Below are positions 1-6,009 of a stretch of DNA of 6,344 nt, piece after piece (within the stretch, counting starts at the first letter, position 1; each line of letters starts with the position of its first letter). The notes below the pieces were generated by a model. That model saw nothing but the letters and a program-made list of their open reading frames with translations. It was not told the DNA's origin and made no database searches. A program made the translations under genes and the position numbers. The DNA lies in NCBI GenBank assembly GCA_028292065.1, contig JAQGNC010000376.1, positions 1-6,344 on the forward strand, in the 5' to 3' direction. Origin of the DNA: Betaproteobacteria bacterium. GTDB lineage: Bacteria; Pseudomonadota; Gammaproteobacteria; Burkholderiales; SG8-41.

Positions 1-65
1 ATAAGAGCGTAAGCACGTCGCGGGTTCGCGCAGGCGATGCGCTGCGCCGGTCGGAGGTGGCGTGA
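1..65 (+). CDS. Possible C-terminal tail of an upstream gene (partial)
   Basis: The frame with codons starting at position 3 is open from the left edge and closes with TGA at 63-65, encoding about 20 residues ending in RRSEVA. The TGA overlaps the GTG start of the response regulator (GTGA at 62-65), the classic translational-coupling overlap. The other two forward frames stop at 2-4 and 10-12. The fragment is too short to recognise a family. If real, it would be co-transcribed with the regulator and could be a partner kinase, but that is inference. Twenty open codons at high GC can arise by chance. Confidence 0.35.
   Translation, partial: KSVSTSRVRAGDALRRSEVA
53..57 (+). promoter_or_regulatory. 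Shine-Dalgarno site of the response regulator
   Basis: GGAGG lies four bases before the GTG at 62. It supports that start, which is also the only ATG, GTG or TTG in this frame after the stop at 2-4. Confidence 0.7.
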
Positions 66-730
66 GAATACTGATCGCCGAAGACGATTCCTCGATTGCG
101 GAAGCTCTTCAGTTCGCGCTGACGCTGGTCGGTTATGCCGTCGACTCGGTCGGCGACGGCGCTGCGGCCGACGAGGCGCTCAAGAACCAGGGTTTCGGGC
201 TTTGCATCCTCGATCTCGGGCTGCCCAAGCTCGACGGCTTCGAGGTCCTGCGGCGCCTGCGCCGGCGCAGCGGCGCGATCCCCGTGCTCATCCTCTCCGC
301 GCGCGAAAAAGCCGAGGACAAGGTCATGGGCCTCGATCTGGGCGCGGACGATTACCTCGCCAAGCCTTTCAGCGTGAACGAGCTCCAGGCGCGGGTGCGC
401 GCGCTGCTGCGGCGTGGGCAGGGCGGGGCGCCGGTCGTGAGCTACGGCGACTTGAGCTTCGACACGGTCGGCCGCACCGCCTCTCTGAACGGACGGACCC
501 TCCCGTTATCGCTGCACGAGACCGGCGTGCTCGAAGTGCTGCTGCAGCGCTTCGGACGCGTCGTGAGCAAGGACCAGCTCGTCGAGCAGCTCTACAACTA
601 TGACCACGATGTGAACCACAACACGATCGAGGTCTACGTCCACCGGCTGCGCAAGAAGATCGCCGGGACCGGCGTCGCGGTGCGCACCCTCTACGGCCGC
701 GGTTACATGATCGATTACGCCGCGCAGTAA
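62..730 (+). CDS. OmpR/PhoB-family DNA-binding response regulator (QseB/TctD-like)
   Basis: Two-component response regulator of 222 residues, the usual length for the OmpR/PhoB family. The N-terminal receiver domain (about 1-117) has the acidic pocket E7-D8-D9, the phospho-acceptor D51 in ILDLGLP, S79 at the switch position, Y98 and the invariant K101 in AKPF. The C-terminal winged-helix domain (about 125-220) carries the family pattern ending in the recognition helix TIEVYVHRLRKKI and the wing YGRGYMI. All key residues are present, so it should be a phosphorylation-dependent transcription factor in the cytoplasm. The style resembles QseB or TctD of proteobacteria, but the target genes cannot be read from the sequence. 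Its GTG start has a good Shine-Dalgarno site and may be coupled to an upstream gene. It converges on the symporter-kinase with a 7-base gap, so the two are not co-transcribed. Its kinase partner is therefore uncertain: either the convergent kinase or one left of the window. Confidence 0.95.
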   Translation: MRILIAEDDSSIAEALQFALTLVGYAVDSVGDGAAADEALKNQGFGLCILDLGLPKLDGFEVLRRLRRRSGAIPVLILSAREKAEDKVMGLDLGADDYLAKPFSVNELQARVRALLRRGQGGAPVVSYGDLSFDTVGRTASLNGRTLPLSLHETGVLEVLLQRFGRVVSKDQLVEQLYNYDHDVNHNTIEVYVHRLRKKIAGTGVAVRTLYGRGYMIDYAAQ

Positions 731-737
731 AGGCCGG

Positions 738-3500
738 TCACGCCGGCGCCGCGATTGCGCGGGCCGCGGCCGTTTCGATGCGAGCGGTCACCGGCAGGAC
801 GAACGCGAAGGTCGCGCCGCAGTCGAGCTCGCTCTCCACCCACAGCGTGCCGCCGAAGTGCGCGATGATCTGGCGGCTGATGGCGAGTCCCAGCCCGGTC
901 CCTTCGGCTTTGTCGGTCAGCGTGTCGCGCCCCTGGCGGAATCTCTCGAAGATAATCGGCTGATCGCTCTTGCTGATGCCGGGGCCGTTGTCACTGACTT
1001 CCACTCGCAGCTGGTTGGGCTCGTTCACGAGCCTCACTTCCACCCGGCCGGCACCGCGCGCGCAGAACTTCACTGCGTTCGACAGGAGGTTGATCAGCAC
1101 CTGCAGCACGCGGTCCGCATCGGCGGTGACGGTCGGAACATTTGGCGGCAGGTGCGCCTGCAGGCCGACGTTTTTATCGGTGAAAAGCTGGCTCGTCGCG
1201 GCGATCGCGTTTTCTATCGTGTCCTTCAAGTCGACGTCGGAGAGCTGCCACTCGGCGCGGCCCGACTCGATCCTCGACAGGTCGAGGATCTGGTTGATGA
1301 GCCGCGTGAGGCGCTCCGACTCCTTGATGATGATGCCGAGGAAGCGCTTGCGCTCGGGCGTGTCGAGCTGCGGGTTGTCGTTGAGGATCTCGGAGAACGC
1401 GCGTATCGACGTGAGCGGGGTCCGGAGCTCGTGCGAGACGGTCGAGACGAAATCGTCCTTCAGGCGATCGAGCTCTTTCAAGCGCGCATTGGCCTGGCGC
1501 AGCTCGGTGCTGGCGCGCTCGAGCTCGAGCGACTTCTGCTCGATCTGGCGGCTGTAGGCGAGGACCTGCGACGCTTCGTCGATGATCTCGAGCACTTCGT
1601 GCACTCTCAACGGCTCTTCTTCGACGACCGAGGCGACCATCACCCGCGCCGAGGCACTGCCGATCGCGCCGGCGAGGAGCGACTCGACGTGATGGACGAG
1701 CGCGGCGTCCGCGGTGACGCCGTCCCCATGGGGCTTTCCGCTCCCGGCCGAGTACGCGGCGAGCGCTTCCTGGGCGCGCTCGGGGCCGAGGAAGCGCCCC
1801 AGCAGCCCCGCGAGCTCGCGCGCCGACGCTTTGCCGCGCCAGAAGCGCGACCCTGCCGCGCTCGGCTGCTTGTCGACGAAGAGGGTGGCCTGGCTGTGCT
1901 CGGCCGCGCCGGGACGCCGCACGAGCGAAAGTCCGACGTAGCAGCCGATGTTGGCGAGCAGGCTCCAGAACACGCAGTGGGTGATCTCGTCGAGGCCGGT
2001 CAGCCCGAAGAGCTGCTGCGGGCGCAGTAGGTCGATGCCCAGCATGCCTTCGGACAGGAACACGATCGGCAGCCATCCCGATTTCGCGAACGACGGCAGC
2101 AGCAGGGTATAGACCCACATGAGAAACCCGGCCGCGAGCCCGCACGTCGCGCCGAGCCGCGTCGCGCCTTTCCAGTAGATGCCGCCGATGATGGCCGGCG
2201 CGAACTGCGCGACCGCGCAGAACGAGATCAGCCCGATCGACACCAGGGCGTAGGCTTCTCCCGCGAGGTAGTAGTAGAGATAGCCGAGCACCAGGATGCC
2301 GATGATCGCGCCGCGGCGGATGGCGAGCAGCAGACCCGAGAGGTCGCGCCGCTCGATGAGGCGCAGCGATTTCATCCGCAGCAGGACCGGCATCAGCAGG
2401 TCGTTGCAGACCATCGTCGAGAGCGCGATCGTCTCCACGATGACCATGCCGGTCGCCGCGGACAGCCCGCCGATGAACGCGAGCAGCGCGAGGGATACGC
2501 GCCCTTGCGACAGCGGCAGCGACAGCACGAACATGTCGGCGTCGGCGGCGGATTGAAAATGCAGCAGACCGCCGAGCGTGATCGGCAGCACGAAGACGTT
2601 GATCGCGAGCAGGTAGAGCGGGAAGAGCCACGCCGCCTTCGATAGATGGCGCGCATCGACGTTCTCCACCACGGCGACCTGGAACTGGCGCGGCAGGAAC
2701 AGGACCGCGAGCATCGATACGAAAGTGAGCGACGCCCACGTCGTGTAGTCGCCGGCGGCGCCGCCGAGCGTGAGCAGGCCTCTCAGGTCCGGCACCGCTG
2801 CCGCGCGCTGGAAGATGTCGGCGAAGCCGCCGTACATGCCGAAGGTCACGAAGAGGCCGACCGCGATGAACGCGACGAGCTTCACGACCGATTCGAAAGC
2901 GATCGCGGCGACGAGACCTTCGTGGCGCTCGGTCGCGTCGAGGTGGCGCGTGCCGAAGAGGATCGTGAAGGCGGCGAGCAGCATCGCGATGTAAAAGGTG
3001 TTGTCGCCGAGGAAGAGCGGTGCGCTGTCGTAATACGGCGTCGCCATGTCGGGGTATTGCAGGAGCACGGTGAAGCTGGTCGAGATCGCCTTCAGTTGCA
3101 GCGCGATGTACGGCACCACGCCGACCACCGCGATGACCGTCACCATCCCGCCGAGCAGATGGCTCTTGCCGTAACGCGATCCGATGAAATCGGCGATCGA
3201 GGTGATGCGGTTGGCCTTGCTGATCCGCACGATCTTCAGCAGCACGTACCACCACAGTGCCGCCATCAGGGTCGGCCCGAGATAGATCGGCAGGAAGCCG
3301 ATGCCGCTCGTCGCCGCGCGGCCTACGCTCCCGTAGAACGTCCACGATGTGCAGTAGACCGCGAGTGAAAGCGCGTAGATGTAGGGATTCGCGATGATGC
3401 TGCGCCCGGCGTCGGCGCGCTTGTCGCCGTAATACGCGATCGCGAAAAGCAGCCCGACATAGGCGAACGACGCGAGGACTATGACGCCGGCGGTGAGCAC
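738..3500 (-). CDS. Sodium/solute symporter-STAC-histidine kinase fusion (CbrA/CrbS/MxtR-type sensor)
   Basis: Membrane sensor kinase of 920 residues. Residues 1 to about 528 form an SSS-family (SLC5-like) transporter with about 13 predicted helices, starting with a hydrophobic segment that ends in AIAYYGDKRA. Residues about 559-630 match the STAC linker domain that joins SLC5 transporters to two-component kinases (LLAGAIGSASARVMVASV). A coiled coil at about 645-682 leads into the HisKA domain with H-box SHELRTP and phospho-acceptor H690. The ATPase domain has the N-box LINLLSNAVKF (N808), G1 box DNGPGI (D837), F-box FERF (851-854) and G2 box GTGLGLA (867-873). The kinase thus looks catalytically intact. 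There is no PAS domain between STAC and HisKA and no C-terminal receiver, unlike CrbS-type hybrids, so it must signal to a separate regulator. The start is GTG without a clear Shine-Dalgarno, four bases after the TAG of the small membrane gene, suggesting coupled translation. By family and position after acs it probably senses or transports acetate or another small carboxylate; the substrate is inferred. Confidence 0.93.
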   Translation of the reverse strand: MLTAGVIVLASFAYVGLLFAIAYYGDKRADAGRSIIANPYIYALSLAVYCTSWTFYGSVGRAATSGIGFLPIYLGPTLMAALWWYVLLKIVRISKANRITSIADFIGSRYGKSHLLGGMVTVIAVVGVVPYIALQLKAISTSFTVLLQYPDMATPYYDSAPLFLGDNTFYIAMLLAAFTILFGTRHLDATERHEGLVAAIAFESVVKLVAFIAVGLFVTFGMYGGFADIFQRAAAVPDLRGLLTLGGAAGDYTTWASLTFVSMLAVLFLPRQFQVAVVENVDARHLSKAAWLFPLYLLAINVFVLPITLGGLLHFQSAADADMFVLSLPLSQGRVSLALLAFIGGLSAATGMVIVETIALSTMVCNDLLMPVLLRMKSLRLIERRDLSGLLLAIRRGAIIGILVLGYLYYYLAGEAYALVSIGLISFCAVAQFAPAIIGGIYWKGATRLGATCGLAAGFLMWVYTLLLPSFAKSGWLPIVFLSEGMLGIDLLRPQQLFGLTGLDEITHCVFWSLLANIGCYVGLSLVRRPGAAEHSQATLFVDKQPSAAGSRFWRGKASARELAGLLGRFLGPERAQEALAAYSAGSGKPHGDGVTADAALVHHVESLLAGAIGSASARVMVASVVEEEPLRVHEVLEIIDEASQVLAYSRQIEQKSLELERASTELRQANARLKELDRLKDDFVSTVSHELRTPLTSIRAFSEILNDNPQLDTPERKRFLGIIIKESERLTRLINQILDLSRIESGRAEWQLSDVDLKDTIENAIAATSQLFTDKNVGLQAHLPPNVPTVTADADRVLQVLINLLSNAVKFCARGAGRVEVRLVNEPNQLRVEVSDNGPGISKSDQPIIFERFRQGRDTLTDKAEGTGLGLAISRQIIAHFGGTLWVESELDCGATFAFVLPVTARIETAAARAIAAPA

Positions 3501-3504
3501 CGCG

Positions 3505-3708
3505 CTAGTCGCTGCGGCGTTCGACGACGAACGCCATCAGCGCGATGAGGAGCGCCCACACCACGAACACGTAGGCGTAAAGAAGGGGGATGCCGAATAC
3601 CTCCCCCGGACCCGCGAAGAGCGAGAACAGCGGGTAGTTGAGCAGCAGACAGCCGAGCAGGAAGAGGGCGATCAGGCGCTGTCCGGTGAGACCGCCCATC
3701 AGGAGCAC
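3505..3708 (-). CDS. Small two-helix membrane protein beside the SSS kinase (DUF3311-like)
   Basis: Protein of 67 residues with two membrane segments (about 11-31 and 42-62), joined by a short loop with the motif FGIPLLY, and a charged tail VERRSD. Small two-helix proteins of this kind (YjcH/DUF485, DUF4212, DUF3311) are commonly encoded just upstream of SSS-family transporters. The loop motif followed by a Trp-containing second helix recalls DUF3311 most, from memory of that family. It sits between acs and the symporter-kinase, with its TAG stop four bases before the kinase GTG, so it is probably in the same operon and may assist or form a subunit with the symporter part. The GTG at 3708 is used here; an ATG at 3699 would give 64 residues. 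Neither has a clear Shine-Dalgarno site. Function is unproven. Confidence 0.8.
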   Translation of the reverse strand: MLLMGGLTGQRLIALFLLGCLLLNYPLFSLFAGPGEVFGIPLLYAYVFVVWALLIALMAFVVERRSD

Positions 3709-3718
3709 CGGGTGCAGT

Positions 3719-3746
3719 GAGGCGGGAGGAGGGAGGCGGGAGGCGG
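3719..3746. repeat. G-rich direct repeat between acs and the small membrane gene
   Basis: The 11-mer GAGGCGGGAGG occurs at 3719-3729 and again at 3733-3743, separated by AGG, giving an almost pure G/A tract on the + strand with three GGG runs and further GG pairs. The minus-strand transcript would carry the complementary C/U-rich tract. The + strand could form a G-quadruplex in single-stranded DNA, mainly of two tetrads since only three GGG runs are present. It fills about a third of the 91-bp gap between acs and the next gene. No protein is evident here. Confidence 0.6.
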
Positions 3747-3799
3747 AAAAGCAGCGTGCATCGCGGCGGCCTCGGCGATCAGCACTCGCCCCTGACCCG

Positions 3800-5770
3800 T
3801 TACGCCTTCACGTTTCCGAGCTGCTCGAGGATCGCCGGGTTCTCCAGCGTCGACACGTCCTGTGCGATCGTCTCGCCTTTGGCGATGGAGCGCAGCAGGC
3901 GCCGCATGATCTTGCCCGAGCGCGTTTTCGGCAGGTTGTCGCCGAAGCGGATGTCGCGCGGCTTGGCGATCGGGCCGATCTCTTTCGCGACCCAGTCCTG
4001 CAGCTCCTTGATGATGCGCGCGCCCTCGGCGCCTTCCGGCCGCGCCTGCTTGAGCACGACGAAAGCGACGATCGCCTCTCCGGTCACGTCGTCGGGGCGT
4101 CCGACCACCGCCGCTTCGGCGACCTGGATATTGGCGACGAGCGCCGACTCGATCTCCATCGTGCCCAGACGATGGCCGGCGACGTTCAGCACGTCGTCGA
4201 TGCGCCCCATGATGCGGATGTAGCCGTCTTCGTCGTAAGTGGCGCCGTCGCCCGCCAGGTAATAGCGACCCTGGTAGTCGGCGGGGAAATAGGTCTTGGT
4301 GTAGCGCTCGGGGTCGCCCCAGATCGTGCGCAGCATCCCGGGCCACGGCTTCTTGATCACCAGAATGCCGCCTTTGCCGCGGCCGACCGATTCACCGGTC
4401 TCGTCGACGATGTCGGCGAAGATGCCGGGCAGGGGAAACGTGGCCGATCCGGGTTTGGTCGGCGTCGCGCCGGGTAGCGGCGTGATCATGTGGCCGCCGG
4501 TCTCGGTCTGCCACCACGTGTCGACAATCGGGCAGCGGCCGCCGCCGACGGTCTCGTGGTACCACATCCACGCTTCGGGGTTGATCGGCTCGCCGACCGT
4601 GCCGAGGATGCGCAGGCTCGACAGGTCGTATTGCCTGGGCAGGTCGCCGCCGGCTTTGATGAGCGAGCGGATCGCGGTCGGCGCGGTATAGAAGACCGAC
4701 ACCCGGTGATCCTGGATCATGCGCCAGAAGCGCCCCGCGTCAGGGTAGGTCGGGACGCCTTCGAAGACGACTTCGGTCGCGCCGCACGCGAGCGGCCCGT
4801 ACACGACGTACGAGTGGCCGGTGACCCAGCCCACGTCGGCGGTGCACCAGAAGACGTCCGACGGCTTGTAGTCGAACGTCCACTTCATGGTGAGGATGCA
4901 CCACAGGAGATAACCGCCGGTGGAGTGCTGGATGCCTTTGGGTTTCCCGGTCGAGCCCGACGTATAGAGAATGAACAGCGGATGCTCGGCGCCGACCCAT
5001 TCGGGCTCGCACGTCTCGGACTGGCCTTCGACGAGGTCGTGCAGCCAGATGTCGCGACTGTCGTCCCAGGCGACCATGCCTGCGGTGCGCTGGTACACGA
5101 CGACTTTGCGGATGCTTTCGCACCCGCCCATGCCCAGCGCTTCGTCGACTGCGGCCTTGAGCGCAATCGTGCGGCCGCCGCGCATCTGCTCGTCGGCGGT
5201 GAGCACGGCGACCGCGCCCGCGTCGATGATCCGCTCGTGGATACTCTTCGCGGAAAATCCGCCGAACACCACCGAGTGCACCGCGCCGATACGGGCGCAC
5301 GCCTGCATCGCGGCGACCGCTTCGATCGACATCGGCATGTAGATGAGCACTCGATCGCCCTTGCCGATGCCGAGCGACTTGAGCCCGTTCGCGAGCATGC
5401 ACACGCGCCGGTGCAGCTCCCTGTAACTGACCTGCGTCAGCGTCCCGTCGTCGGCTTCGAAAGCGATCGCGGTTTTATCGGGCTGCGTTTCGAGGTGCCG
5501 GTCGAGGCAGTTGTAGGACGCGTTGAGCTCGCCGTCTTCGAACCACTTGTAGAAAGGCGCCTGCGAATCGTTCAGCACCCGGGTGAAAGGCTTGTGCCAG
5601 AGGAGCTCCTCGCGCGCGAGCCGCCCCCAGAAACCTTCGAAGTCGCGCCCGGCCTCGTCGCACAGCTTCCGGTAAGCGTCCATGCCGGGAATGTTCGCCT
5701 GCCGGACGAACTCGGGTGCAGGTGCGAACACCCTGTTTTCCTGCAGGACTGATTCGATGCTCGACGACAT
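3800..5770 (-). CDS. acs: Acetyl-CoA synthetase (AMP-forming)
   Basis: Cytoplasmic enzyme converting acetate, ATP and CoA to acetyl-CoA, AMP and pyrophosphate through acetyl-adenylate; the high-affinity route for acetate use. The protein is 656 residues, the normal length. An ACAS_N-type N-terminus (PGMDAYRKL, FYKWFEDGELN) precedes the adenylation domain with the P-loop-like motif YTSGSTGKPKG (269-279), DTWWQTETGG (417-426, with the Trp that narrows the acyl pocket to acetate), D508 in the AGD ribose-binding motif, and the hinge region GRIDDVLNVAGHR (522-534). The C-terminal PKTRSGK ends in catalytic Lys620, the lysine acetylated in Acs enzymes to switch them off (Pat/CobB-type control). The ATG at 5770 is chosen because GGAGG lies six bases upstream and family homology begins there. 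The frame remains open to 6013, but that extra 81-residue stretch is basic, low in homology and crosses the terminator. It is first gene of a likely operon with the small membrane protein and symporter-kinase. Confidence 0.96.
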   Translation of the reverse strand: MSSSIESVLQENRVFAPAPEFVRQANIPGMDAYRKLCDEAGRDFEGFWGRLAREELLWHKPFTRVLNDSQAPFYKWFEDGELNASYNCLDRHLETQPDKTAIAFEADDGTLTQVSYRELHRRVCMLANGLKSLGIGKGDRVLIYMPMSIEAVAAMQACARIGAVHSVVFGGFSAKSIHERIIDAGAVAVLTADEQMRGGRTIALKAAVDEALGMGGCESIRKVVVYQRTAGMVAWDDSRDIWLHDLVEGQSETCEPEWVGAEHPLFILYTSGSTGKPKGIQHSTGGYLLWCILTMKWTFDYKPSDVFWCTADVGWVTGHSYVVYGPLACGATEVVFEGVPTYPDAGRFWRMIQDHRVSVFYTAPTAIRSLIKAGGDLPRQYDLSSLRILGTVGEPINPEAWMWYHETVGGGRCPIVDTWWQTETGGHMITPLPGATPTKPGSATFPLPGIFADIVDETGESVGRGKGGILVIKKPWPGMLRTIWGDPERYTKTYFPADYQGRYYLAGDGATYDEDGYIRIMGRIDDVLNVAGHRLGTMEIESALVANIQVAEAAVVGRPDDVTGEAIVAFVVLKQARPEGAEGARIIKELQDWVAKEIGPIAKPRDIRFGDNLPKTRSGKIMRRLLRSIAKGETIAQDVSTLENPAILEQLGNVKA

Positions 5771-5776
5771 GGGAAT

Positions 5777-5781
5777 CCTCC
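5777..5781 (-). promoter_or_regulatory. Shine-Dalgarno site that fixes the acs start
   Basis: On the minus strand GGAGG is followed by ATTCCC and then the ATG at 5770, a six-base spacing. This rules in favour of the 656-residue form over the longer open frame that starts at 6013. Confidence 0.8.
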
Positions 5782-5839
5782 GGGACCTGGCTTGCACGGT
5801 GAAGCGGCTTGGCGCCAGAGGCGTGGGACACTCTGACGT

Positions 5840-5876
5840 GCCGGTTATGCGTTGAATGGAAGCACTAAAAACCGGC
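5840..5876. repeat. Inverted repeat in the acs upstream region
   Basis: GCCGGTT at 5840-5846 is matched perfectly by AACCGGC at 5870-5876, with 23 bases between. It lies 70-106 bases upstream of the acs ATG. The arms could be paired operator half-sites around promoter elements, or fold into a hairpin in the acs leader. No convincing sigma-70 -35/-10 pair or sigma-54 -24/-12 element was found with it, so the role is open. Confidence 0.4.
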
Positions 5877-5911
5877 CTTGTAAAGGCGCTGACAGGAGGG
5901 GGTGTCTCGCT

Positions 5912-5922
5912 TTGCAATGCAA
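5912..5922. promoter_or_regulatory. Short palindrome, possible operator upstream of acs
   Basis: TTGCAATGCAA is an inverted repeat of TTGCA arms around one central base, about 145 bases upstream of the acs start. A site this short occurs by chance fairly often, and no known regulator consensus is claimed. Its place between the terminator and acs makes it a candidate binding site only. Confidence 0.2.
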
Positions 5923-5960
5923 CAGCAGCGGTCGATCGTAACGAGGTCGCCACCCTGAAA

Positions 5961-5983
5961 GCAAAAACCCGCGGAAGCGGGTT
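5961..5983 (-). terminator. Intrinsic (rho-independent) terminator of the right-edge gene
   Basis: Read on the minus strand, a perfect 7-bp stem AACCCGC / GCGGGTT closes a TTCC loop; the T-run begins at the last two stem bases and gives five T in a row before GC. It lies 27 bases past the stop of the right-edge gene and before the acs leader, so it should separate that transcript from acs. The + strand side lacks a T-run (GGGTTCTGG), so it works in one direction only. Confidence 0.85.
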
Positions 5984-6009
5984 CTGGCGGCGAAATGAGA
6001 GGGGCACCC

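Noticed and set aside
732..748. GCCGG / CCGGC hairpin at the convergent gene ends, considered as a bidirectional terminator
   Set aside because: The stem is only 5 bp with no T-run on either side, and it overlaps the kinase stop codon.
858..2030. 390-codon open frame antisense to the kinase
   Set aside because: It lies wholly opposite a gene with complete kinase motifs, has a skewed Arg/Glu/Asp-rich composition and no recognisable domain. It is a typical high-GC shadow.
1174..3345. 723-codon frame on the same strand as the kinase
   Set aside because: It is the kinase sequence read in a shifted frame; the product is extremely Arg/Ala-rich without domains.
3747..3767. Weak hairpin followed by TTTT on the minus strand after acs, considered as a terminator
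   Set aside because: The stem has three pairs, a mismatch and two more pairs, too weak to call. Partial attenuation cannot be excluded.
4490..5752. 420-codon open frame antisense to acs
   Set aside because: The sense strand encodes a complete, conserved enzyme. The antisense product is low-complexity and His/Arg/Asp-rich with no family features.
5827..5845. Sigma-54-like CGGCACG element upstream of acs
   Set aside because: The -12 part with the expected GC at the right spacing is missing.
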